Positions 12,290 to 23,800 are shown, counted from the stretch's first letter. The stretch: DNA of 64,000 bases from Magnolia sinica (GCF_029962835.1 NC_080588.1:64194001-64258000); one strand, 5' to 3'. The notes: generated by a model not told the origin, from the letters alone. Program-made: numbers and translations.

Positions 12290-13226
12290 CAAAACGAACC
12301 GTTGGTGCAGTAGTCCAAGTCGAATCAATAAAAGTCGTATCTGGATGGTCATAGTTGTCCAATCCCTGTGTTTTTGTTCCCTATAGCCCATCCGCATGTT
12401 ACCCCACCAATTCAATGGCCCTGATCGCCTCGTGCTTCTCACGTGCACCATGAGGAGGGATCTGTATAGAAGTTTTATAGAGCAAGGGTTGCATAGTAGC
12501 ATTCCCAACTCACCTATGTACAAGTGGCTGAGAGACATGAATCCAAATCGTCCATCTGGTGGGACCATACCGAGGATGGCCCATGGTATAAAGTAGACAC
12601 TGATAATCGTTTTCCGATCTATGGCCTACAAAAGGGCATTACAACTAGAAATAAAAAACTCTATTGATTTGATGACTATTAGCTGACTGGGATTATCTAA
12701 TACGTGTGATTTTTTATACGCAGGACCGTTAATATTTGGACACACAAAATGAATGATCTAGATTCACTGGTATTACAGCCACATGAACGGTGACGAGCAC
12801 CAATCACCACCGGTGAGTTACTCACTACACAATCCACGTCTCCTGCTAACACGTCACACGGAATCTGAGCCGTGCAAAAGGTGGGCTACATCATATCCAT
12901 TAATAAAGCCATTACATATCCATTGATTCCTATGGTGTCTTACAGGTGATCTCCTTGGTAAGGCCCACTTTTTTTTATGACTCAGATTCACGTAAGACAC
13001 GTACGGGAAAGTCGTGGCTGTACCAAATAGTATGTATAATCATATCACTATGAGAAAACCTAAAAAGGGACACTTTCATATGCGTGCATTATATATGTAC
13101 CGGTTCAAAACAACCAGACACATAGAGGAAAGATAGATCTATGGATAGGTGTACGTTTGCACATGTTGGGACTGTGACCTTTTGAATTTTTCATATCTCA
13201 ATTAATTGCAAGTGTACCTTTATAAC
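12290..13226. other. Intergenic, no gene recognised
   Basis: The small overlapping frames at 12281-12596 have no recognised domain. Dispersed short repeats such as 'ctgagccgtgcaaaa' also occur near 10970. Nothing else assigned. Confidence 0.5.
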
Positions 13227-13235
13227 CCTTTGTAA

Positions 13236-13703
13236 GGGAGCGGATTGCCTATCACCCCGGAGCTGTGTGGGGCTCATAGAGATGTCTGTGATAAATCGAC
13301 CCGTCCATCTGTTTTTAAAGACCAAAATAGGACAGGATTCTAAAAACAAGACAGATCCAAAACTCATGTGAGCTATACTACACGAAAGAGTGGGGATTGA
13401 ACGCTTGGCGGTGAAAGAAGTTTTGCATCAGGATGGTATTTGTTCCTACAACTTATCTGAGTGCTGATAGTTCTATGAATGGTTTGGATGGCATGTAAAT
13501 ATTATGGTCAGCTCCAGGATGGTTTCAATGGTGGAAGTTCTGTTCACGCTGTTTTATTGGTGAGCTTGACTTTTGGATCTACGTAATTTTTATAATAATT
13601 TCCTATTATTAACTTTAAAAACAGATGGACCGATTGGATTTACCACAAACATCTCTGTAGAGCCTATATAGGCCCGGGCACAAAGTCACCTGCAATATGC
13701 TCC
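13236..13703. mobile_element. Mutator-like MITE, family M1 copy 3 (diverged)
   Basis: The left end GGGAGCGGATTGCCTATCAC pairs with the reverse complement of the right end (GGAGCATATTGCAGGTGAC). Inside them, 'catagagatgtctgtgataaatc' pairs with the inverted 'acaaacatctctgtag' at about 13648-13663. The outer nonamers CCTTTGTAA (13227-13235) and ACGTTGTAA (13704-13712) agree at 7 of 9 positions, consistent with an old Mutator target duplication. No coding capacity. Confidence 0.7.
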
Positions 13704-13735
13704 ACGTTGTAACTAACAATTCCCATCCTGGTTAG

Positions 13736-14299
13736 GGGAGTACACAGGTCAGTTCGGTCCAGTTTTGGGTTGAAATTAGAATCAAACCATTCCTAATAAT
13801 TCTAGGATATTCGGATCAAACGGAAATGTTAGCACCCTAGAACTGAACCAGAACTAGACCATTAAAACCGATTCGGTTCCGATTTGATTCCTTGGTTCTA
13901 GGCTTTTATGATCCAACCTAATTGCATCTTTTATTTTATAATTTATCTCATTTGTGTTAATGATTTAGATATTGTATAAGGTGTGTAAAAATATATTTAT
14001 AAAAACAATTTAATAGCACATTGTAAACCATAAATCATAAGTCAAATATTATAGAAACAATCAAAGGGTTCTTGGTTCAGTTCCAAGTTTGGTTTCAGGT
14101 TTGGTTCCACAGTTTGGTTCCGTGGATTAATTTACAGTTTGGTTCAATCCTACATAACTCCAAACCGAGAGCTAAACCGATATAATCGATTCTTTGATTT
14201 TTGGAATCGAAACTGAAATTGGTGCACTCTAGAACTGGACCAAACTGGACTGTTTGATCTGTACCCGTCCAGTTCCACTGATTCAACGTGCACCCCTAA
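13736..14299. mobile_element. hAT-like non-autonomous element, copy 1 (diverged)
   Basis: The left end TAGGGGAGTACAC and right end GTGCACCCCTA are inverted repeats like those of the well-supported element at 58799-59616. Subterminal DNA is packed with 'ggttcggttc'/'gaaccgaac' type motifs. The flanking octamers (atcctggt and atccccac) match only in part, so the insertion is old or the ends have decayed. Confidence 0.55.
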
Positions 14300-15732
14300 T
14301 CCCCACAGTTCCTTTTCCACCGTTGAGTTGCAAGTGCACTCTGTACTTTCTTGCTACTCTCTGCTCGAATGTGCCAATTCTAACACGTGTGGGCGATCCA
14401 AGTCGTTTATCAGACAAGACCCACTATGTAGATTCCTTGCTTAAAATATTAGGGTGGTCAGTACATCAGGTGGGCTACAAATATTCATAGACGCGTTTGT
14501 TATTTTGTACATGCATGGCCTTCACATTATTGAGAGTATTCTGATTTTTGGAGTAAGGCCTCTACATGGAGGGGTCTCCTGATGAGCGGCTGGATCTCGC
14601 ATGCATTGGTGGCTTTGGCACTTATGTGGAGGAGTACAGTAAAAGATGAACCCGCGCGGGTTATCTTGGCAGGTTCATTTCCATTTCCCACGAATACACT
14701 GGCCATAGATCATTGAATGTTTGACGGTGCCCATCTCTTTCTCATTTCCATCATCATAGACGAAAAAACCGGCAAAAGAAGGCAAGGCAACAAGAACACA
14801 TGTCCAGTGCATGATGGAGTGGGCGACATTTCGTGTGGTCTGCTGCAAGGTGGGTCCCAAACCACAATCATAATCCCTACCAACGCTACCCATCCCCCAT
14901 TGGTTTGACCCCAAAAAGAAAAAGATAAAATTAAATCATCTCAACCGTACGATCTGGTGCATGCTCTCAACTCCCCCGTAGAAAATTTCAACCCCATATA
15001 CAAACTTTATCAAAATACAGCCATCCATACTATATCACACACCCACCATACATCAAGACCATCCAAACCGTTGGCCCAAGTTAGTTTCTGAAAGCGAAGA
15101 GCATTAATACACTGATAAAATCAGATCCCAACGTATCCATCCACATCAGATGATCACTATGAGTAAAATAAAATAAATATAAAAACATGCGTATGTGCCT
15201 AACAAATCTGATAATCTGACATTTCGAATAAAATCCAATTTACAGCCACTAGGCTTAGTGGGCCCACAATCACAACCATACCATGCCGAACTTACGAAGG
15301 ATATTCCACACATAGATATGATGATACCCAACGGCGAAAAAAGTTAGTTGAACCATGGACTAATGGAAATGGAGATCATACCAAGGTTGCCTTTTTAAGT
15401 GGTGTAATAAATGTATAATAAGGTATAGTTAATGTGGGTATGTGGGTGGGTGGCCAAAGGAGCTGAATCATTCCCTTGATATGTTCTTATGTGTACCCAC
15501 TCCATCTATGTGAATCCATGTATTCTTCTCTTCAATCATCCAATCCAAGAGAAGACAAGGGCCCCCTCTTTTTCTTTTTTTTCCTCCTCTTATAGTACTA
15601 AGTAGGCTCATATGGTCAACCTAGGTAGAGTGATATGCGGATTATCATAATTCCCAATACCTTATTCATTCCCCTACTCATTCCATTCTTTAATAATCAC
15701 ACTCCCATTCAACCCTCTCTTCATTTCATTTC
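14300..15732. other. Upstream intergenic region of the HD-Zip II gene
   Basis: No other gene recognised. The last 350 bases include a CT-rich tract (15566-15590) and a TTGACC W-box core on the minus strand (about 15613-15618), plausibly promoter DNA. This is inference from position. The overlapping frames at 14675-14914 have no recognised domain. Confidence 0.5.
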
Positions 15733-15742
15733 TCATATAAGT
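15733..15742 (+). promoter_or_regulatory. Weak TATA-like element upstream of the HD-Zip II gene
   Basis: TCATATAAGT lies 40 bases before the chosen ATG. If used, the 5' leader would be very short, so transcription may instead start further upstream. Transcript data would decide. Low confidence. Confidence 0.25.
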
Positions 15743-15782
15743 CCTTGAATATCTTTCACACACAAAGAAGATCTTGGGTGCA

Positions 15783-16939
15783 ATGGGTCTTGAAGAGATG
15801 TGTAATACTGGCCTTGTTTTAGGGTTGGGATGTGAGGCTAACGTCTCAAACCGTCATGACCCAGATCACCAACGACATAGCCAAAGCTGTAAGTTGGAGA
15901 GGGTGTTTCCGATGGCGAGCATAGAGACTTGTCTCACCTTAAGTCTTGCAGACGATTCCTATAAGTCGTCGAAGAAGATTGATATGAACAAGGCGTTTGA
16001 TGATGGGTTGGATGCTCGACAATCGTCTCCGCATAGCGCTGTCTCCTCCTTCTCTACTGTGAATCATGATCTCGCTAGCATTAAGAGAGAAAGGGATGTG
16101 GGGAGCGAAGAAGCTGAATTAGAGAGGCTTTCGTCACGCGTAAGTGACGAAGACGAAGAGGGGAGTGCTAGAAAGAAACTTAGACTCACCAAGGAACAAT
16201 CAGCCCTCTTAGAAGAAAGTTTCAAAGAGCATAGCACTCTCAATCCGGTATGTTTCTTTCTTTCTTTCTTCCTTCCTTCCTTTATCTTACTATTTCATGC
16301 TCTTAATTTCAATTTCCGCTAATGAACGATTTTATTTTTCTCCATCATCAGAAGCAAAAGCAAGCTTTGGCTAAGCAATTGAATCTCCGGCCCCGACAAG
16401 TGGAAGTTTGGTTCCAAAATAGAAGAGCAAGGTACGAAATTCAACATGTATTTTGTTGAATTGCATCAATAGCCATGAGTCTCTCTGTCCTAACCATTTT
16501 CAGTGGAGACCCAGAAAATTCCCACAATGGTTTGTTAATCAATATCTTTAAAATGATCCATGTTTGCTATTTTGGCCAACTTGAAAAGTCTAGCGGTTCA
16601 AATCATCAATCCAATTGATTAACTCGAAGAATATATTATTACAGGACAAAGCTCAAACAAACCGAAGTAGACTGCGAATTCCTCAAGCGATGTTGTGAGA
16701 CATTAACAGACGAAAATCGGAGGCTGCAGAAGGAGCTCCACGAGCTTAAGGCCCTGAAATACGCAGCGCCGTTCTACATGCAGCTACCTGCAGCGACGCT
16801 TACCATGTGCCCGTCTTGCGAGAGGATTGGAAGCGGCGGTCCGACCGGTGAAAATCCTAATAAGAGCTCATTTACATTGCCACCTAAAGCTCATCAATTC
16901 TACAATCCTTTCAGCCGTTCATCGTCTACGACATGTTAG
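15783..16939 (+). CDS. HD-Zip class II homeobox-leucine zipper transcription factor, HAT22/HAT9-like
   Basis: Three exons with GT-AG junctions, 15783-16247, 16352-16431 and 16645-16939, give 840 nt and a 279-aa protein. The homeodomain spans about residues 127-185, with WFQNRR at 175-180. Both introns fall inside it, the first between Pro155 and Lys156 and the second within the Arg182 codon. The leucine zipper follows, with Leu195, 202, 209 and 216 in heptads. The class II signature CPSCE is at 237-241. An EAR-type LTLSL repression motif is at 51-55, and a second LxLxL (LVLGL) is at 11-15. The N-terminus and the FYNPF C-terminal motif resemble Arabidopsis HAT22/HAT9. From family knowledge it is a nuclear repressor that binds pseudopalindromic CAATNATTG sites as a dimer, linked to auxin, cytokinin or shade responses. 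The ATG at 15783 is chosen because the family begins MGL-E/D; an upstream in-frame TTG is not used. It is intact and the only confident host gene here. Confidence 0.96.
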
Positions 16940-17554
16940 AAGAAATCACACCATTTTATTGAGAAATTAGTGTGACTAATGTGTAGAAAGAAGTAGCTAA
17001 TTAGCTATTAGTGATATTAATTTTTACTAATTTTCATCGCATTCCATGTTTTAGAAGGGAAATTAAGATGACCCATTTCTTGATTTTAATTAGTTTTTTC
17101 TTAATTAAAAGATTAGAGAAAGGATTAGGGAAAAAGAAAGATGGGTGGCGAGTATGATTGTGGGATGGGAGGTTCACGTGTATGCGTTTGTGGATAGGAG
17201 GAGAAAAGTCAAGAAAGAAATGAAAGAGAGACGTGTGTGGCAAGGAAGGAATTATTTTCAAGAAATGAAGTAGGCAGCGTGGGACCCTTCCACCTTTACT
17301 GTAACTGCTGGGCCATGTTCACGTGATGTGTGGCCCATGTCATCTCTTTCCTTTTCACTCAGCTTTCAAAAGCTTCTTGTTGGGAAGTGTTGCGTGGCCA
17401 CTGTCACAAATAGCAAACCGAGTACCTACTGTCTTTGGCCTTTTGTCAAATTCCTCAGCCGACAAGTGTGCATTACAGGGGAATCGATTCTTTATCAGAT
17501 GTGTTATAAAATGCACGGCAGATAGTACGTAGGTTTCAGCTTGTAGAGTGGACC
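16940..17554. other. 3' flank of the HD-Zip II gene, no further gene
   Basis: It should contain the 3' UTR. No canonical AATAAA was found in the first 150 bases, though AT-rich near-upstream stretches occur. The frames at 17034-17261 and 17323-17564 have no recognisable domain. Confidence 0.45.
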
Positions 17555-17737
17555 CATGATTCAATGATCCAAACCGTTGATAAGATGGGTCTCACCTTGA
17601 TGGCATATGCATCAGAGTCCCCAAGAGCATTTGGCACTTTCTGACAATATTCAAACGGGTCCCATCTGGATAATTTTTCTTCATGGTCCATCCAAGGTTG
17701 GTCCCGTAATATCAACGGTTTGGATTAGTGAACCATG
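17555..17737. repeat. Inverted repeat, small MITE candidate
   Basis: The left arm, with AATGATCCAAACCGTTGAT, and the right arm, with ATCAACGGTTTGGATTAGT, form imperfect inverted arms of about 28 bases around a 127-base spacer. Target duplication not resolved. Confidence 0.5.
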
Positions 17738-17857
17738 AAAGCACTTGCACAAACTGAAAATATTAACGGTAAGGTAAAAACCGTCCACGTGTGACAGGCT
17801 CCCGCTCGTGGAACCCGCCTTATTCGCTGCCGCGGTTTACACGGAAGGACGACTTAT

Positions 17858-18258
17858 TTGGTAGTCTGCTAGAGTATGATGGTTGATATGCAGTCACTCA
17901 GAAATTGCATACATGGCATATATTAATCCAATTTAAACCGACTAAATTGTAGAAAACACTGTTACTAAGTAACTTTCCCAAAATCAAATTGGTTGAATAA
18001 TCATAATCTCTGATTTGTGGACGCTTGTTGGTTGATGTAGGACCATTGGATATTTTTCAATTTTCACCATCCAATAATTGTCCACCGATCCCTTAGTCGG
18101 ATCATCAAATAAGCCCAATCTTTGGTTCATTACACGTTTAATCTGGGACCCACAAGTTGGACAGTTTAGTTCGGATTACTTGTATGCCAAGGATGCAATT
18201 TCAAGTAATTTCTAAGTGCCTGAGTATCATCCATCACACTCCGCAGGAGTATCGAAGC
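17858..18258. mobile_element. MITE-like element, family M2 copy 3
   Basis: The left end ('gtctgctagagtatgatggt' and then 'cactcagaaattgcat') is an inverted match of the right end ('aatttctaagtgcctgag', 'catccatcacactccgcagg', 'agtatcgaag'). The internal block around 18050-18090 ('ggatatttttcaa', 'ccaataattgtccaccgatc') matches the copy at 7924-8217. No reading frame. Confidence 0.6.
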
Positions 18259-20125
18259 TTTTCTATTATCAAAGTGGGACCACTAGATGATAACCATCAT
18301 CTTGCACAAACTTCCACGTGGGCGCATGTGGGTGATGAGGATTCGGGACCTACTCTTGCGAGTATCCATTCCCCTCCCTTTGCGGTCACAATCACACCTG
18401 GCAACCAACCTACGCCGTCCATTTCCCAGCAATTCCTGCCTTAAATGATGGGTAGGAAGAAATGATGGGATCTTTCTAAGAAGGTACAATTCCTATGTGG
18501 GTGGGGCCCACCATCAATGTCTCACCCCTTCGGTTGCACGCCATTCCCCTTACAAATGCATTTTACACAAAAAGAGAAGAAAAGAAAATGCAGACACTTT
18601 CGCTTTTGTGTGCGATTGTAAGCCGACGGTTGATGACTGAGATTTCCGACCTACCCAACATCCTATCCACTCTCTGATGCGTATATTATAGTGCATGTGT
18701 ATGTATGCACGATGTAACAGCATCTATAATATTATTGACACGTGTCAACACCTCATGTGATGATTAGTCAAAGTCCCACTTGCGTTGTTGGACCTTGTCG
18801 CCGTGGACCATTGTTTTTTAATATTTTATTAGGTTTGCCACGTGAAGTGCACGTGGGTCAGACCTAGAATGAGAGGTGGAATTTTCTTTTGTAAAAGGGT
18901 GGGCCATTTAGGGAATGGTTGATATAAATAGGATCTTTTATTGCAAGCCAAGGAGGAAACCGATGCTTGAAGTTTGGGGGTTTCGATTTCTATTTTGGGA
19001 CCCATGGTTCAGTGGATCAAACCGTTCAAACTGTAGACACCTCCGTCACCAGTGCACCAAAAATCTCCTAGATGGGAAAAATCCTAGCCTTTGAATAAGC
19101 GGCCAAAACATTCAACAAAATTAAATATGGAGATTTTTGGTGCATTGACCATCAACAACAAGACCCATGAATCAATGAACCATGGTGTCTCACTTGGGCA
19201 CAACCAAATTCCAAAAGTAATATAAAAACCAGACTTGTCTCTGGAGCTGTATGAAGCGTTGATGAATGTCGAAGCAAAGTGGGCCACTAGAACCCAATGA
19301 TCATGCATTTCACCAATTGAACAAAAGATGGTTTGATCCACTTGTGTTAGTTCTTGCAAGATTTTTGAAATCGTAAACCCAATGAATATCCATTTGAACT
19401 TAATTAATTTGCAAGGGGAACAATATTAATAAGCCCTTAGCTAAGCTCTTGTGGGGCCCATGTAGTGTGTGTATGGAATCCAATCCATCCAACAGGCCAA
19501 TCCAGTTGTCAGGTTGGTATGCCCCAAATTAGGTGAATCTAATTATCAGGTGGACTGCACCATAGAATCATGGATAACCATGCGAAACCTCCTCAAAGCC
19601 TCATATATAATATCCAAACATTTTTACTAGGGTCGCCCCACCATGAAAAGGATCAGTCCCAGAATTATAACGGTCAAAACATCAAATGTCCGCTGCTTCA
19701 AAATGCTTGTTACCTAAGTGGCCCCTCGATAGGGACCAATTGCAGCAGCTTTTCAGCCAAAGCTCAACTAGCAAGCAATGGCCAGCTTCAAAGCTTATTA
19801 CTACTAAATTATTATGGTATTATAAAAACAAAGGTTTTAAAAAAAGACTATTTGAATCTAGGTAGCTTCAAAGCCATCAGTATGCAAGGGTGATGTATAG
19901 CAGGTGGCAGACAATTTCATGGCCAAGATGGATCAGAAAAGGTCCGATCGGAGGTGGTAGTGATCCGGACCATTAGAACTTGAAAGCAGGCAGATCTCGC
20001 AAAGTGGAATGAGTTATCCAATGTGCCATGTATGATTTTGGGGTAGGAGAAGCTACTTTAGCCACCTAACCCGCTACACCGGGTTGCCCATGCCAAATTT
20101 GCAAGATTTCATCAAATCGATAGTC
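18259..20125. other. Intergenic, no gene recognised
   Basis: No domain-bearing frame. Scattered 'gtgggccc' and CACGTG-containing short repeats occur. 'accatggttcagtggatcaaacc' at about 19003 is similar to the arms at 17555-17737, so further small repeats of that type may be present. Confidence 0.45.
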
Positions 20126-20162
20126 GAAAATGTTGAGATGTGGAGCCACATCTGGATGGCCG

Positions 20163-20346
20163 CTCGACCGGTCGAGTGACCTGCTCGACCGGTCGAGTGG
20201 CCCGCTCGACCAGTCGTGGACTGGCTCGACTCGTTTTCCAGCGAGTTGGGATTTTGGATTTTCGAAGTGCTCGACCAATCGTGGGATGTGCTCGACCGAT
20301 CGAGGGTGCCGCTCGACCGGTCGAAGACTCCGCACGACTAGTCGAG
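20163..20346. repeat. 21-bp-period palindromic array in U3 (copia A1, 5' LTR)
   Basis: Units start at 20163, 20184 and 20205, then at 20270, 20291, 20312 and 20333. Each is a version of the 14-bp self-complementary motif CTCGACCRGTCGAG plus a 7-bp spacer. The motif is nearly palindromic in every unit. Confidence 0.93.
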
Positions 20347-20435
20347 CTTACGTAGATTTGAGTTCGGATTTGATACGAACTGCAGAAATTTGAGTTGGTT
20401 TTTCACAGAGGTGCGAAAGGGGAGTTGCCTAAATT

Positions 20436-20444
20436 ATAAATAGG
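20436..20444 (+). promoter_or_regulatory. TATA box of copia A1 5' LTR
   Basis: TATAAATAG lies about 90 bases downstream of the palindromic array. It is conserved in both copia A2 LTRs (near 37250 and 41843). Confidence 0.6.
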
Positions 20445-20748
20445 GGTCCCTAAGACTTTTCTAGGCATCAATGAGAGTTATTCCAAGGTGTGGGCAAAGG
20501 GTTTTCTCTATACTTCCAAGGGAGAGGTTAGTATAATGCCTTGTAATCTTCATTTTCTTTCATAGTGGAAGTTTGCATCTGTGGTTTTTTACCCTTATTT
20601 GGAGTTTTTCCATGTATATCTTGTCTTGTGGTTTGTTTGGAATGCTTTGATTATTTTTCTAGTTTATATTTCTTCTTGTTCATCGTTTGTGGGTGAGACC
20701 AAATATTAGATCTCGGTTTACTGCGTTGTTGGTGTGCTATGCAACAAC

Positions 20749-20760
20749 TGATATCAGAGC
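20749..20760 (+). other. Primer binding site (initiator tRNA-Met type) of copia A1
   Basis: TGATATCAGAGC differs by one base from the standard plant copia primer site TGGTATCAGAGC. It begins two bases after the LTR end. Confidence 0.85.
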
Positions 20761-20785
20761 TGTTGGTTTAGTTCTATTGGGAGCG

Positions 20786-21688
20786 ATGACGGAAGAATGG
20801 AAGACTAGAATTGAAAGGTTTGATGGTTCAAACTTTGCCTTCTAGAAGATGCAGATGGAGAATTATTTGTATCAGAAAGACCTCTATATTCCTCTAGGAG
20901 GAAAAGAGAAGAAACCAGAAATGATGACAGATGATGAATGGTTTTTATTGGATTAGAAGGCTTTAGGAACAATCCTACTCTCTTTGTCTAAGAGCGTTGC
21001 CTTCAATATATATAAGATGAAAACTACAAAAGAATTAATGGAAACCCTAACCACCATGTATGAAAAACCTTCAGCGTCCAACAAGGTTCATCTTATGAAA
21101 CAGCTATTCAATATGAAGATGTCAGATGCTGGGAGCATGGCTGAACATTTAAACGAGTTTAATACAATCACGAGCTAGTTGGAATCCGTTGACATTGTTT
21201 TTGATGATAAGGTCGGGGTGTTATTGATATTATCCAGTCTGCCAAACAGTTGGGATGGTTTGGTGATTGATGTGAGCAATTCTTCAGGGTCGACAAAGCT
21301 GAAATTTGATGATGTGGCCGGTCTAATTCTCAGCGAAGAATCTAGAAGAAAGGCATCGGGAGTTTCAAGGGATTCAGGGAATACTCTAAACATTGAAGAA
21401 ATAGGAAGATCGCTAAACAAAGGAGGCAATAAACACAGACGTTCTAAGTCGAGGAAGAAGTCTAAGGGACCGAAAGACAAAGACAGGTGTTGACATTACG
21501 GTAAGAAGGGATACATGAAACATGATTGCAAGGTGATTAAGAAACAAGAAGGAAGCTCTCAAGGCGGGAAGAATTTAGTGAATCTATCTAGGGAGAATGA
21601 CACAGAGGCATTAATCTTATATCTTGATGCGAGGAATGAGTCTTGGGTTATAGACTCAGGTGTTTCGTTTCACGCCACTTCATGTAAG
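20786..21688 (+). pseudogene. gag and start of protease, copia A1 (broken)
   Basis: From the ATG at 20786 the frame encodes a Tnt1-like gag: an N-terminal 'FDGSNFAF' segment, then 'LMKQLFNMKMSDAGS', then a basic linker. The zinc knuckle is damaged, with a stop replacing its second position. The frame runs on into protease, where the DSG active-site triad is still readable at about 21655-21663. In-frame stops lie at 20843, 20954, 21176 and 21492. The first is shared with copia A2. The coding region is cut by the insertion at 21694 and resumes at 26598. Confidence 0.85.
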
Positions 21689-21693
21689 GAAGT
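21689..21693. other. Left target site duplication GAAGT
   Basis: GAAGT precedes the TG of the nested element and is repeated at 26593-26597 after its terminal CA. Removing one copy and the element restores the reading of copia A1, as seen by comparison with copia A2 near 38500. Confidence 0.95.
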
Positions 21694-23794
21694 TGTTGAG
21701 GGTTAAATATTGCATATTAGACCCCAGTTCCTACTTGAATTTATGAACATGACACTGCATAACGGTTCATTTTAATCGTGTTTGTGATGCAGGGTGTATT
21801 TACAAGCTTGGACTAAAAAAGATGCTAAATGCATAGAATTGATGCTCTAGAATCACCAAGGCAAGGGACGGACTCTAGGGGACCGAGATCGACGGAAGTG
21901 CACGCCAGATATCCAGGAAAATTGAGAAACTGAAGCTCAAGTGGCCCGAAATTAGTTTAGAATGCAAGATCACATGGTTCTCGCCATCCGATTGACACAA
22001 GACTTTATACATGTGATGGGGGCCATAAATTAACCGTACATATTAAATTTCAGCAAATGAAGATCTCTGGAAGTGGGCCAACGGACAGATCAACCCCTTA
22101 ATTCACTAATTGGGGCCCACCTACTATCTGGATATGCTTCAAAATTGTCCTTGACGGCTTAAAGAATATGAGAAAAAGGATGGACGGTGCAGATTTCTGA
22201 TAAACATCATAGTGGGCCTTGCATATGGTGCATGTATATCATGTACATTGTATGTACGCCGAGCACCACGCCACCTTCCAAATCCAAACAGCGCCCACCC
22301 GCGCCTGGCTAGTTTCCAAAACAGAAACGGCACTTGCCGTTTTCAGCTGCACAATGAACGACCGCTGGCAGTTTTTGCGGACCTCTGTGGGACCCACACG
22401 TCACCCGTACGGAAAATCTGAGCCGTCCATCTTGTAGAGTGGCTCGAATACTATAAAATCTTGCTGAAATTTTACACCCATGCGTGTACATGTGTGCGAT
22501 ACAGAGGCCACAAACAGGCGGTTCTGCGACGTTCAAAATTATTTTTATTGTGATTTCTTCTCTGGGCCGCGTCAATGGACGTTCAAAACCATCCATTCTT
22601 GACTGAAATTTCTTCATGAATGCAATGGACATGGTGGATTTCCGTGAAAACACCTCTGTGAGGCCCACCGATCACGACAATGAAGGAGTGCAAAAGCTTT
22701 CGCAGATCCACGAAAACCGACTTTTCCAGGCGATTTTGGCCCACCATCTTTCATCATATGGGAGATCTAAACCGTCCATCATGTAGAGGGCTCAAAAACG
22801 TCCTAAGGGACGATGTTTGTTTGGAAATTGAACGAGGAAAGTAGGGAGTTTTGAAGCTCCGAACTTGACTGCGAAAAAGCTTTCGCTATGGCTGCGACAG
22901 CCCTCCATCACCTCCAGCTGCTATAAAAGAAGGTTTTGGACGTGGGGAGAAGGCATTCAGATCTAGAAAATTCCTTGGACGTGCACAAGAGGGAGAGTAG
23001 AGTTTGTAGGGTTTTTATTTTTATTTTTTCTTTCTTTTAAGGTGTAGCCTAATCATGTTGCTAGGCTAAACCTCTTAGCTGGGGCTAAGAGGTGAAGCTT
23101 GTATTGTGATTGGGTTGTTAGCTTTGCTTTGATTCATGGTTATTGAATTCTTATGGATTTTAGTTTGATTATTAAGGAATACTTTTAGTTTTTAATGGTT
23201 TATTATGACTCAAATTACAGTATATCTGCAATAGCTTCGAGTATGTTCTTTTCATTATGAGATTGTGAACTTAGGAGGCCCTGTTGTTCACCATTGTCTC
23301 CTTGGCATGGTTGGGTGACGTAACCCTTTCCTAACTTTCACAATTCTCTTGTGATTGGCCATGCGTTTGGTAAATTGCTTTTGTTTGCCATAGTCTCCTG
23401 GGCATGGTTAGGTAATGGGATCACTTCTAAATCTACACCAATCGTATCTGTTGATGATTAGATCTATGAAACATTCAGAGATCTGACAAATCTCTTCTTA
23501 CCAACTGGATAGAATGGGACTCTGATTCCAGTTGTGTCCTTGAATCAATACAAGGTAACTTCCCAATTGCTACAAGTGGATCCTTGGCACCCTAGTTCCC
23601 ACTTTTATTTTTATTAGTTTTTAATTAATCTATTCACAATTATTTCCTCATATTCGCTTGATTTATATTATATCTTAGTCTAGTTCTAGTTCTATTTAGT
23701 TTCAGATTACATACAGGTTTCAGTCCCTTGGGATTCGACCTCGGTCTCACCGAGTTTATTACTACATCACAACCCTATACTTGGGGAGTGAACA
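21694..23794 (+). repeat. 5' LTR of the nested tRNA-Asp-primed element
   Basis: 2101 bp, TGTTGAGGG...GTGAACA. A TATA motif (CTATAAAAG) lies near 22921. It matches the minus-strand LTR at 530-3149 and the shortened LTR at 32311-33334. Confidence 0.9.
22921..22929 (+). promoter_or_regulatory. TATA box of the nested element's 5' LTR
   Basis: CTATAAAAG lies about 870 bases before the LTR end and upstream of the A/T-rich leader. Inference from sequence. Confidence 0.5.
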
Positions 23795-23800
23795 AGTTTT

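Larger units (their letters stand above)
20131..20746 (+). repeat. 5' LTR of copia A1
   Basis: 616 bp, starting TGTTGAGATG and ending GCAACA. U3 carries seven 21-bp-spaced palindromic units (20163-20346). A TATA motif TATAAATAG lies near 20436. It is collinear with the LTRs of copia A2. Confidence 0.92.

Noticed and set aside
20163-20346. CRISPR-like regular repeats
   Set aside because: The spacers are only 7 bp and the array lies inside retrotransposon LTRs of a plant genome, present in four LTRs.
20066-20393. Repetitive Arg/Ser/Thr-rich reading frames on both strands (also at 29469-29902, 36948-37269 and 41445-41636)
   Set aside because: They are translations of the 21-bp palindromic LTR array. 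A 21-base period keeps frame automatically.
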